Positions 8,767 to 16,420 of a stretch of DNA of 64,000 nucleotides are shown here, in pieces. The notes below the pieces were generated by a model. The model ran no database searches. It was not told where the DNA came from and worked only from the letters and a program-made list of their open reading frames with translations. The first letter of the stretch is position 1, and the number at the start of each line of letters is the position of its first letter. The translations under genes were made by a program, and so were the position numbers. The DNA is from Streptomyces aurantiacus JA 4570 (GTDB taxonomy: Bacteria > Actinomycetota > Actinomycetes > Streptomycetales > Streptomycetaceae), in NCBI RefSeq assembly GCF_000414115.1, contig NZ_AOPZ01000316.1, forward strand, positions 1-64,000. Reading direction: 5' to 3'.

Positions 8767-10965
8767 TCAGGGACGTACTGCTTCCGCGGAAGTGGGGTGG
8801 TTCGGCGGGGCGTGCTGGATGCGGTCGCGCGTGAGGAACTCTTGGACCTCGCGGTGGCGGAACTGGTAGGCGATCCCGGCGGTGCGCATCAGACCCGCTT
8901 CGCAGCACCAGTCGAGGAAACGGCCGAGGCGCCAGGGAAGTGGTCGGCGGGACCACCAGCGGCGGGCGCAGAGCAGGAAAGCCATGTAGCGGATACCTGC
9001 GGCGCCGAGTGCCGGGCCGGCACCGGTCCTGAGCAGGGGCCCGAACACACGCCAGGGCCTGAACAGCGAGTCGAGCGCGCCCCGGCAACCGCATCTGAAC
9101 AGGCGGTGGTAGAGGAGTGCGAGGGCGCGACCGCCGCCGAGACCGAACAGAAACATGTAGATGAGTACGGCCCCCAGCGCCAGCACCGGGCCCAGGGCGA
9201 ACCAGTAGAAGGGGACGAACCCGAGCCCGACCACGAGGCCGGTAGCGAATCCGGTCACGAGGTCGTCCCGCACTACGCCGCGCGGCGACGTGTTTCCGTG
9301 TGACCTGCGAACGTCGGGTGTGTCCGAGAGCACGCCCGCCAGTCCGACTCCGACCATCGCGCCACCAGCGAGCCCTACCGTCAACCCGTATACGAGCCCG
9401 ATCACCGGCCCGACGTCATCGCTGATGTCGACCGCGACGACGAGCCCTCCCCAGAAGAGCCCACCCGCGAGCCCGCTCACGAGCTGGTGTCTTCCAGCCG
9501 GGGTTCCGGCAGTCACTCGTCCCAGCCGGGACGGTATGGGCCAGGGAGGGATGCCGATGAGGAGACTTCCCCCCGCCAGGAGTGTCAGGTTCGTCGCATA
9601 CACCTTCCAGTCATCGAGCAGGGCGGCAGGCAGGTCAGCGATGGCCCACACCGCGATGGTCAGCAGGACATGGACGATGCGGGCGCGGCGGTGGCCGGTG
9701 AGGGGCCACAGTTCATGGAGGACGAGGTCGGTGCTCGACATACGTCGCCCGGCCACTTCGCCTGCGCCGGTGGTGTTGGCGTGCAGGTAGCGGGCGAGGA
9801 CCGTCAGCCAGGCGCGAATCTGCCGCTGGGTGTAGGGCGCTGCCTTGCCGCCTGTCGAGGAAGCGGCGCGGATGAACAGTTCCAGCAGGTGGTCTCGGAT
9901 CTGCTCGGAGGACCGCAGGGTGAGATCGAGGAGATCCGCGGGATCACGGGCCCAGCCACCGCGGTGACGTTCGTCGTAAACAGCGAGGGCTACGGTCAGC
10001 CGCCAGGGTGTGGACAGGCTCAGAGCCAGTGGACCGGCCGGGGCGTCGCGGAGTTCGTGCAGAACGGGTCTCCAGCGGGCCCGGTTCTTGGTGCGGGCCT
10101 CGATGAACGCTTTGGCCGCGGCCGGGCTGACGTCGGCGATCTCGATGCGGTCGGCGTCCTCCGCCCACATACCCGCACGTTCGAGAGCGTCGTAGGCGGT
10201 GCTGCGGCAGATGAGGACGAGGTGGCCCCTCGTGGTGCCATCCAGATACTTGTTCATGGCCTCCAGAGCGGCCGCGGCGCGGGAGTCGTTCCCGGGAGCC
10301 TCATGGGCGTCCATTTCGTCGAGCCCGTCGAGCACGGGGAGGATCAGCCGGGCGTCGACAAGGGCCGCTGCTGCGGCAGGGCCTAGCCGGTAGGTACGGG
10401 TGAGTTGGTCGGTGAGCCAGTCGTCGAGATCGTTCCGGTCGGGGTCGAAGGTGGACAACGACAGGCGTACGGGAACGGGGTCGCCCCCCTCTCGGGCCTT
10501 GAGGAGAAGCAGCATGAGATGGACGGCGAGTACGGTTTTCCCGGCTCCGGGTGCGCCGGCGATGACGAGGCGGCGGGACCGGAGATCGCAGTAGCACGTG
10601 GCGACGTCCTCCAACGTGCCGTGGGTTCTTGCGTTGGCGGTGTGGCGGGTGGGGGAGCGCACGAAGGTGAACTCGACATTGATGGTGCGGATGTCGTCGC
10701 CGAGAAGTCTCCGGTGGGCTTGCTCCTCGCGTTTCCTGATGCCGATGGCGAGGCCGTCGGCGAGTGCGGCGGAATCGGTGTCCTGCCGTGCCTCGGAGCG
10801 CTCCGCCTGGCGCAGGCCCGCTGTCGCCAGCATCAGGGCGGCCAGCCCGACCGCCAGCCCGCCGGGGTCCACCTCCCCGGTTCCCGCCCGAACGGCTATG
10901 GTGACCGCCACCCCCACGGCCACCACCGTCAGAGCCCACCATCTCCACCGCGTGTGACGTGCCAT
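8767..10965 (-). CDS. membrane-anchored NACHT-family NTPase
   Basis: A 732-residue STAND NTPase. Two N-terminal hydrophobic segments (about residues 6-25 and 34-50) anchor it. They are followed by the NACHT core: Walker A GAPGAGKT, Walker B LPVLDGLDEMD, and the sensor region LVLICRSTAY. The C-terminal third has several further hydrophobic segments rich in glycine (about residues 450-640) and ends in a basic soluble tail. NACHT proteins are regulated switches in signalling, cell death or phage defence; the membrane-spanning C-terminus suggests the response acts at the membrane. The ATG at 10965 is preferred; the open frame upstream is antisense-like. The gene lies 17 bases downstream of the DUF6801 gene on the same strand, so the two are probably cotranscribed. 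The trigger and effector function are unknown. Confidence 0.85.
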   Translation of the reverse strand: MARHTRWRWWALTVVAVGVAVTIAVRAGTGEVDPGGLAVGLAALMLATAGLRQAERSEARQDTDSAALADGLAIGIRKREEQAHRRLLGDDIRTINVEFTFVRSPTRHTANARTHGTLEDVATCYCDLRSRRLVIAGAPGAGKTVLAVHLMLLLLKAREGGDPVPVRLSLSTFDPDRNDLDDWLTDQLTRTYRLGPAAAAALVDARLILPVLDGLDEMDAHEAPGNDSRAAAALEAMNKYLDGTTRGHLVLICRSTAYDALERAGMWAEDADRIEIADVSPAAAKAFIEARTKNRARWRPVLHELRDAPAGPLALSLSTPWRLTVALAVYDERHRGGWARDPADLLDLTLRSSEQIRDHLLELFIRAASSTGGKAAPYTQRQIRAWLTVLARYLHANTTGAGEVAGRRMSSTDLVLHELWPLTGHRRARIVHVLLTIAVWAIADLPAALLDDWKVYATNLTLLAGGSLLIGIPPWPIPSRLGRVTAGTPAGRHQLVSGLAGGLFWGGLVVAVDISDDVGPVIGLVYGLTVGLAGGAMVGVGLAGVLSDTPDVRRSHGNTSPRGVVRDDLVTGFATGLVVGLGFVPFYWFALGPVLALGAVLIYMFLFGLGGGRALALLYHRLFRCGCRGALDSLFRPWRVFGPLLRTGAGPALGAAGIRYMAFLLCARRWWSRRPLPWRLGRFLDWCCEAGLMRTAGIAYQFRHREVQEFLTRDRIQHAPPNHPTSAEAVRP

Positions 10966-10982
10966 CTCAGGATTCGCCCTGG

Positions 10983-11924
10983 TCACCGGCCGCGTGAGCG
11001 GAAGCGGACGACGGCGGCCACGGAAATGGTGCCCAGGACAACAGCTCCCGCAGCCAGCGGGATCAGCCTCGTGGTGCCCTGGCTGCCAGCCGTAGCCAGG
11101 TCGCCGGAGTCCGCGGCGGAGCCTTCCTTGGGCGCGCCCGCCTTCGCGACCTCGCTCGGGTTCTGCGACCCAGTGGTGCCGGAAGTGCCCGCACCAGCCG
11201 TCTCGGAGGGGGCCGGGCCGGTCGTAGTTCCCGGCCCGGTTCCAGTTCCCGTCCCGGCTCCGGTCCCAGTTCCCGTCCCAGTGATGTCGAACGATGCCAC
11301 GACGTTGTTCTGCCCGGCCCCCAGCCTGCACGGCACGTCGAGCTTGACCGTCAGAACGCCGCTCGCGGTGACGTGCATGACGAGGTCACCGACGGTGATC
11401 TTCGCCTTGCCCGGTCGGCTGAAGGTGCGCTTCGGCGCGGCGGCGGTCGCCTTGACCAAGAACGGTCCGGACGCCGGAACGTTGGCCGTGGCCACCTGGA
11501 AGGGCACGTTGAGGTTGGTGTCGCCCTCCGGCGCTCTCACGCGGAACTTCGCGTCCACTGTGCCCTTGATGGTCTTGATGCCGGCCCTGCGCAGCCCTCG
11601 CGTGTCAGCCGCGTTCACCGGCACCGACGCACGGATGACGAATTCGGAGGTGGGCTTGCCGACCGGAGTCGACTTCGGGACATCCGAGTCGATCTTTACC
11701 GTGCCCGACCGTTCCCGGACCACCGGAACTGAGCACGTGTACCCCAGTTCGAGCGATACCGGGTCCGCGACTGCCGGCCCGGCGCCGCATACTCCCAAGC
11801 CCGCTCCCGCAACCCCTATGGCCAGCGTCAGTCTTAATGCGCTACGGGCCGCTGGACCGCTCGGGACGGAAGGGGATGTCCTGTGCTGCCCACGCAGGTT
11901 CTGAATCAGCTTGTCGCTTGCCAT
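10983..11924 (-). CDS. DUF6801-type secreted/surface protein
   Basis: A 313-residue exported protein. A signal peptide (to about residue 53, ending AVADP) is followed by a DUF6801-like domain of about 180 residues, with two cysteines (GYTCSVPV and DVPCRLGAG) bracketing the beta-rich core. Then comes a Gly/Thr/Pro-rich linker with GTGTG repeats (about 210-275). At the end there is a hydrophobic segment (LIPLAAGAVVLGTISVAAVV) and a basic tail RFRSRGR. The segment before the hydrophobic helix reads DLATAG, a degenerate relative of LAxTG sorting signals; whether a sortase uses it is doubtful, and the tail may simply anchor it. The ATG at 11924 has AAGGGA six bases upstream. It heads an operon with the NACHT gene. 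Confidence 0.75.
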   Translation of the reverse strand: MASDKLIQNLRGQHRTSPSVPSGPAARSALRLTLAIGVAGAGLGVCGAGPAVADPVSLELGYTCSVPVVRERSGTVKIDSDVPKSTPVGKPTSEFVIRASVPVNAADTRGLRRAGIKTIKGTVDAKFRVRAPEGDTNLNVPFQVATANVPASGPFLVKATAAAPKRTFSRPGKAKITVGDLVMHVTASGVLTVKLDVPCRLGAGQNNVVASFDITGTGTGTGAGTGTGTGPGTTTGPAPSETAGAGTSGTTGSQNPSEVAKAGAPKEGSAADSGDLATAGSQGTTRLIPLAAGAVVLGTISVAAVVRFRSRGR

Positions 11925-12239
11925 CTGGTCCCTTGAATTCCAGTCAAGTACTTGGGTCTCTACACAGAGCCTGCCTTGACGCACGGCGGACCCTGTGCCC
12001 GACCGTAGGGCCGGTTCACGGGCTGGAATTGCACGCGCGCGTAAGGAAGTTGGCGTAGTGCGCAACCGTGAGGTCAGCGCACGCGTGTGAGTTTCGACGC
12101 GTATATGTCGAGTGCCGCCCGGACCGCACTGCCGTTCCCTGAACTTCGCGGCGCCGACGGGCGGCCTCGTGCCGTGCGCACGAGAACCGGATATGGATAT
12201 ATGCACGCTGCGAGAAGGCCGCGGTGAAAGGTGTCTTCG

Positions 12240-13223
12240 ATGGTTTTGGGAACTTACGTTGTCGATTCGCGGACGGCCGAGGACGTGAGGTCGCGCGAGC
12301 GCGCCGACTTCTGGAGCGAGCACGTGACGTCGTATCAAAGCCGGATGAGCTACAGGTACCCGCGCACCGATGACTTTCATGGGGGAACGGTCCGCCAGCG
12401 CACAGGCACCTATCAGCTCGTCAAGTGGTGGTCGGACACGGTCGAGTACACCCGGACCGCGGGCCAGGTGCGGCACGACCCGGACGAGGACTACCGCTTG
12501 CTGGTGCCGGTCGCCGGAGAGCTGGTGTTTCGTCAGGACGGCCAGGAACTGCGCCTGGTGCCGGACACCGGATGCCTGCTCACGTTCACCGCACCGTTCG
12601 AGATGCTGCAGGACGCCTCCGCACAGGCGTTCATCATGTCGATCCCCGCTCAGGAGGTGCACAGGCGATTGAACCGGTCGTCGCCGCTCGCTGCGAGCCT
12701 CGACCTGACCTGCGGCCTGGGCCGGGTGGTGGGCACCATACTGACCGGCCTGCACGCGGAGCGCGACACCCTCACCGGCGGCCAGTTCGACGCGGTGTCG
12801 GACCGGCTGGTCGAGCTGCTGTGCATGCTCGCGGCAGGCGACGACCGCCCTACCGCACCGGGCCATCTGACCGAGGTGGCAACGGTGGTCCGCCGGTACA
12901 TCCGCGAGCACGCGGCCGACCCCGAGATGAACTGCGCCACCATGGCACAGGCGCTGGGCTGGTCGCGGCGCCAGGTGCAGCTGGCCCTGCAGCACGCCGG
13001 GACCACCCCTCGCGAGCTGATCCGTGAGGAGCGGCTGCGGTTGGTACGGGACCGGCTGCGGGCACCCGCATACCGGCATATGACGATCACCGAGCTGGCC
13101 CACGCGTCGGGATTCTCCTCCCCCAGCGCGCTCAGCACGGCATTCCGGCAGCGCTTCGGGGTATGCCCCCGCGAGATGCGGCACGCGGGGCGCCAGTCCG
13201 TCGACGATGCGCGCCGGAGCTGA
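12240..13223 (+). CDS. AraC-family transcriptional regulator
   Basis: A 327-residue regulator. The N-terminal half resembles the AraC-binding-like domain of Streptomyces regulators (YRLLVPVAGELVFRQDGQELRL). The C-terminal 100 residues hold two helix-turn-helix units: MNCATMAQALGWSRRQVQLAL and MTITELAHASGFSSPSALST, followed by FRQRFGVCPREMR. The ATG at 12240 has GAAAGG eight bases upstream; an in-frame GTG at 12231 is possible. It diverges from the DUF6801-NACHT operon across a 315-base gap, so it could control that pair. The gap itself is AT-richer than its surroundings around 12190-12210 (ATATGGATATATG), which could be promoter. Confidence 0.88.
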   Translation: MVLGTYVVDSRTAEDVRSRERADFWSEHVTSYQSRMSYRYPRTDDFHGGTVRQRTGTYQLVKWWSDTVEYTRTAGQVRHDPDEDYRLLVPVAGELVFRQDGQELRLVPDTGCLLTFTAPFEMLQDASAQAFIMSIPAQEVHRRLNRSSPLAASLDLTCGLGRVVGTILTGLHAERDTLTGGQFDAVSDRLVELLCMLAAGDDRPTAPGHLTEVATVVRRYIREHAADPEMNCATMAQALGWSRRQVQLALQHAGTTPRELIREERLRLVRDRLRAPAYRHMTITELAHASGFSSPSALSTAFRQRFGVCPREMRHAGRQSVDDARRS

Positions 13224-13464
13224 CGGACAGCCCGCGGGCTACGGGCCTGGGACGGGGACTCAAGGGCAGGCTCTCAACGGCCCGGTGTAGCACCGGGGAT
13301 TGGCCGGTACCTGTTCGCGGCGGTCTGGCCTGGTTTCTTGGGGCCGCGTACTGCATCGACGGCATCGACTTCGTGGGGGCGGTGTTCTGCCAGTTCCCCT
13401 GCTCGTCGGCATCGTCGCCCTGGGTGCTCTCCTGTCCACCCCGACAGGAGCCCCTGCCTAGCAG

Positions 13465-13911
13465 TCATGTCGGCGGCGGGGGGGAGGGTGGCCGGCCCCA
13501 CTGCGCCTCCAGCGTCGCCCGCAGGGCGTCGACTGTCTCCCGGCCGATCCGCTCGGCGAGCTGCTCTTCCAGTCGTTCAAGGATGACGCCGGCCTGGCGG
13601 TGCGCGCGGTCCCCTTCCGGGGTGCGCCGGATCAGCCGCTGCCGGGCAGAGGCGGGGTCGGGGACCTGTTCGAGCAGTCCGAGGGCGACCAGGCCGTGCA
13701 CGGCCTGGTGGGCGGTCTGTCGGGTCACGCCCATGCGCCTGGCCAGCTCCGAGACGGTGGTGCCCTGGTCGTCCAGTACGGCGAAGAGCTGCGCCTGCGT
13801 CGGGGACACCGGCGTGGCGCCGCCCGCTTGGAGGGCTGCCAACAGCCCTTCTTCGAACCAGCGTCGGGCGTCACCGAGCAGCTGGGGCAGGTTACGGCTG
13901 GTGGATCGCAT
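13465..13911 (-). CDS. MarR-family repressor, divergent from the quercetinase gene
   Basis: A 148-residue MarR protein with the winged helix (TVSELARRMGVTRQTAHQAVHGLVALGLLEQV) at about residues 55-85 and flanking dimerisation helices. The ATG at 13911 has GAGG five bases upstream. The frame stays open to a GTG at 13980, but that start would place the coding sequence inside the palindrome that looks like its own operator, so I reject it. MarR proteins sense small aromatic ligands, and the divergent partner gene encodes a flavonol dioxygenase-like cupin; a flavonoid or related aromatic is the obvious candidate inducer. The 240-base gap downstream (13224-13464) holds no gene I can support. Confidence 0.88.
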   Translation of the reverse strand: MRSTSRNLPQLLGDARRWFEEGLLAALQAGGATPVSPTQAQLFAVLDDQGTTVSELARRMGVTRQTAHQAVHGLVALGLLEQVPDPASARQRLIRRTPEGDRAHRQAGVILERLEEQLAERIGRETVDALRATLEAQWGRPPSPPPPT

Positions 13912-13978
13912 CTGTTCCTCGTGACGGCTGGGGCGGGTACCGGGCTCACCTCCACGGGTTGCCCACCAGCAGTTTTCC

Positions 13979-13997
13979 ATGTCAGGCTACCTGACAT
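13979..13997. promoter_or_regulatory. perfect palindromic operator, probably for the MarR protein
   Basis: ATGTCAGGCTACCTGACAT: two perfect 8-base arms around a 3-base centre. It lies between the divergent MarR (start 13911) and cupin (start 14027) genes, where one bound dimer could repress both. Its size and symmetry fit MarR operators. The binding partner is inferred from position. Confidence 0.75.
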
Positions 13998-14026
13998 TCT
14001 TGGCGGAAGCCGATCCGAGGAGAGTC

Positions 14027-14584
14027 ATGACCATCGAGTACGCCACCCGCTACCGGCGCGCCTCGCGCATCCCCGCCGAGCCGGGCAGGCCCTACTTCAT
14101 CGAGAAGGGCGAAGGGGACCGTGCCCACCTGTTCGGTGACCTGATCACCATCTACGCGGGTGGCGAGCAGACCGAGAACACCTTCAACTTCTTCACCGTC
14201 GAAGGCCCCAAGGGCGACCTCATCCCGGCCCACCTGCACCCCGACACCCACGAGGTCTTCTACATCACCGCCGGCGCCGTCCGGCTGTTCGTCGAAGACA
14301 CCGAGGGCAACCAGCAGGAGAAGCTGCTCACCCCCGGCGACTTCGGCTTCGTACCCAAGAACTGCCCGCACGCCTACCGCATGGAGCGCCACCACAGCCA
14401 GGTCGTCGGCGTCGCCGCCGGCCCCGGCGGCACCTTCGAGCGGTTCTTCGAGAACCTCGGCGCGCCTGCCGAGCAGCTCGGCCTGCCCTCCGAGCCGGTC
14501 ATTCCGGCACCCGGCAGGTTCGCGAGCGTTCCCGAGCGGTACGACGTGCGTTTCCTGCCCGACCACCAGTGGCGGACCCGATGA
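14027..14584 (+). CDS. monocupin quercetin 2,3-dioxygenase-like protein
   Basis: A 185-residue single-cupin protein. Cupin motif 1 is AHLHPDTHEVFYITAG, giving the two His and one Glu metal ligands, and motif 2 is PGDFGFVPKNCPHAYRM, giving the third His. Streptomyces flavonol dioxygenases (QueD, nickel/cobalt-dependent) are monocupins of about this length, unlike the bicupin fungal enzymes, so length and motifs fit 2,4-dioxygenolytic opening of flavonols such as quercetin. The ATG at 14027 has GAGGAG upstream. It is divergent from a MarR repressor with a palindrome between them, which suggests ligand-induced expression. Another small aromatic substrate remains possible. Confidence 0.78.
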   Translation: MTIEYATRYRRASRIPAEPGRPYFIEKGEGDRAHLFGDLITIYAGGEQTENTFNFFTVEGPKGDLIPAHLHPDTHEVFYITAGAVRLFVEDTEGNQQEKLLTPGDFGFVPKNCPHAYRMERHHSQVVGVAAGPGGTFERFFENLGAPAEQLGLPSEPVIPAPGRFASVPERYDVRFLPDHQWRTR

Positions 14585-14592
14585 GGACAGCC

Positions 14593-14626
14593 GAACCGGG
14601 TGTCGCCGGGCCCGGCGGGCCGGTTC
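14593..14626. terminator. bidirectional terminator between convergent genes
   Basis: GAACCGG at 14593-14599 pairs with CCGGTTC at 14620-14626, with a self-complementary GCCGGGCCCGGC inside. It fills the 42-base gap between the dioxygenase gene and the end of the large minus-strand operon. Confidence 0.55.
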
Positions 14627-16420
14627 TCATCGGCCTGTGTCGGTCAGGAGGTCGAAGCCGAGGCCGCTGGAGCGTTCGCCGCGGCCGGTGGCGCGCTGTG
14701 CGGTGAGCCAGACGACGACGCGGCCGTCCCGCCACCGGGTGCGGTTGAAGGAGACGGTGACGCGGGTGCCGGTGCGTGGGACCTCCTCCTCGTTGACGAA
14801 GTAGGGACGTCCCGCGTCAAGTCCCTCGCGCAGCAGGGAAGTACGGGGCCGGACCGGGGTGCCGTCGGCGGCGCTGGGCATGGCGGCGCGCTGGAGCTGG
14901 ACGCTCCGGCTGTCGCCCGGCACACGGACCGGGATGAAGGGGATCCAGTTCTCCGGGACCGAGCCGGCGATTCGGTACGCGACGGGCGCGCGCGGGTCGT
15001 CCGGCGGCTCGGGAGGGTGCAGCCGCAGGCGGTGGGCGAGGGTCTCCGCGGCGGCCTCGTCGCCGTTGCGGCCCGCGCCGCCGGCCAGTTGGACGGTCTG
15101 CTCGATGCCCCAGACGAGGTTGGCGTTCTCGTCGCGGACGAGCGCCACGTCCTCCAACGCGGGTCCGGTGGCGGTCTTCGGCGTGCCGGGGGGCAGGAGC
15201 AGGCCCGTCTCGCCCTCGGCTCCGAGGGTGAACATCGACCACCGCTGCCAGTCCTGGCGCTCGCCGGTGCCGGCCGGGGTGATCCACCGGCGCTGTCCGA
15301 AGACGTCGGTCACCGCCAGGCCCCGGACCGTGGCAAGCGTCCCGGCGGGCACGTCGCAAGGCAGTTGGTACCAGTCGTTGCTGAAGACCAGCGCGAACTC
15401 GAGGAAGATCAGCCGGGCCAGGTCGGTGCTGTCCGGGTTGACGGCGGCGAAGTTGGTACGTCCGTCCTCCAGCGCCCACCAGCGCGGCAGAGGCATACCG
15501 GCGAACCGGACCGGTGTGGGGAAGACGGTGCGCGGGGTGGGTGCGGGCCGCGGGTCCGTGCCGCCGAGTGAGCCGCCGGGGTCGGCGGAGAAGGCGTACC
15601 AGTCGAGCGTGCCGCCGGAGTACTCGGCCGCCGTGAGGACCCGTTCGCCTCCTTCCGGTGCGGCGGCGGAGATGGCGAAGGAGTGTTCCAGCGCGCGTGG
15701 CTGCCAGGTGGTGTGTGCCTCGTCGGGCTGGTCGATGAGCGCGTCGAACCAGTCGGTGAGGCGGGGGCCGAGCGCGTCGAGGGCCGCGCGGTGCGGGCGG
15801 GGGAGGTCGATGCCTTCGGAGGCGCGGCCGCCGCCCTTGAGGTGCCGGTAGAGGAGATGGCCGTCCATGCGGCGCCCGGCGAGGGCCTGCATGGTGGCCC
15901 ACACCTCGGGGTGGGCGACCAGGCCGCTGTCGGTCTCGTCGCCCGGGTCGGGCAGCGGGACCGGGTAACGCTCGATGTACTGCCGGGGCACTTGGTGTGC
16001 GCGGAAGACGGATGTGCCGGTGACCAGCTTCAGCCAGCGGCGGCCGAGCGCGAGCCGGAGGTCGTAGGAGATGCGTTCGGCGCCGAACGCGAAGGGCAAC
16101 GGCCGGCGTTCGGCGACCGTCTCCAGCGGCCGGTCGGTGGGCAGCGGCTCGGGCGGCCCGCCCTCCGGACGGATCCTGCTGGGCGTGCTGGTGGTGACGG
16201 CGTACTTGGCGGTCACGGGCGAGCCCGCGTCGTCGCCGCGGAACTCGCCCAGCTGCCACTGCCGGGTCAGCATCCACAGCGCGTCGCGTACTTCGGCGCG
16301 TAGCGCCCGCGCGAAGTCGGTGGTGCGGGGCCGTCCCTCAAGGCGGTTCCAGACCCCGACGGCCGGGTGCGTGCGGTCCCGCAGCGCGCCGGCGAGGTCG
16401 GCGATGCGTGGCTCAGTCAT
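14627..16420 (-). CDS. large conserved-looking protein of unknown function (597 aa), last gene of the six-gene operon
   Basis: A 597-residue protein I cannot assign. Near the N-terminus it has DALWMLTRQWQLGEFRGDDAGSPV, a dense aromatic and glycine motif that reads like a conserved core. Other striking stretches are RQYIERYPVPLPD, PRWWALEDGRTNFAAVNPD, and VFSNDWYQLPCDVPAG. The protein is acidic with evenly spread tryptophans and no signal peptide or membrane segment. The ATG at 16420 overlaps the previous gene by 8 bases, so it is translationally coupled. It is the last gene of an operon with an M64-type peptidase, DUF6603 and kelch proteins. It looks like a folded structural or assembly protein. 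No enzyme motif is visible. Confidence 0.85.
   Translation of the reverse strand: MTEPRIADLAGALRDRTHPAVGVWNRLEGRPRTTDFARALRAEVRDALWMLTRQWQLGEFRGDDAGSPVTAKYAVTTSTPSRIRPEGGPPEPLPTDRPLETVAERRPLPFAFGAERISYDLRLALGRRWLKLVTGTSVFRAHQVPRQYIERYPVPLPDPGDETDSGLVAHPEVWATMQALAGRRMDGHLLYRHLKGGGRASEGIDLPRPHRAALDALGPRLTDWFDALIDQPDEAHTTWQPRALEHSFAISAAAPEGGERVLTAAEYSGGTLDWYAFSADPGGSLGGTDPRPAPTPRTVFPTPVRFAGMPLPRWWALEDGRTNFAAVNPDSTDLARLIFLEFALVFSNDWYQLPCDVPAGTLATVRGLAVTDVFGQRRWITPAGTGERQDWQRWSMFTLGAEGETGLLLPPGTPKTATGPALEDVALVRDENANLVWGIEQTVQLAGGAGRNGDEAAAETLAHRLRLHPPEPPDDPRAPVAYRIAGSVPENWIPFIPVRVPGDSRSVQLQRAAMPSAADGTPVRPRTSLLREGLDAGRPYFVNEEEVPRTGTRVTVSFNRTRWRDGRVVVWLTAQRATGRGERSSGLGFDLLTDTGR

Noticed and set aside
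10965-11331. 122-codon N-terminal extension of the NACHT protein
   Set aside because: It is antisense-like low complexity and overlaps the DUF6801 gene; the ATG at 10965 begins the hydrophobic anchor.
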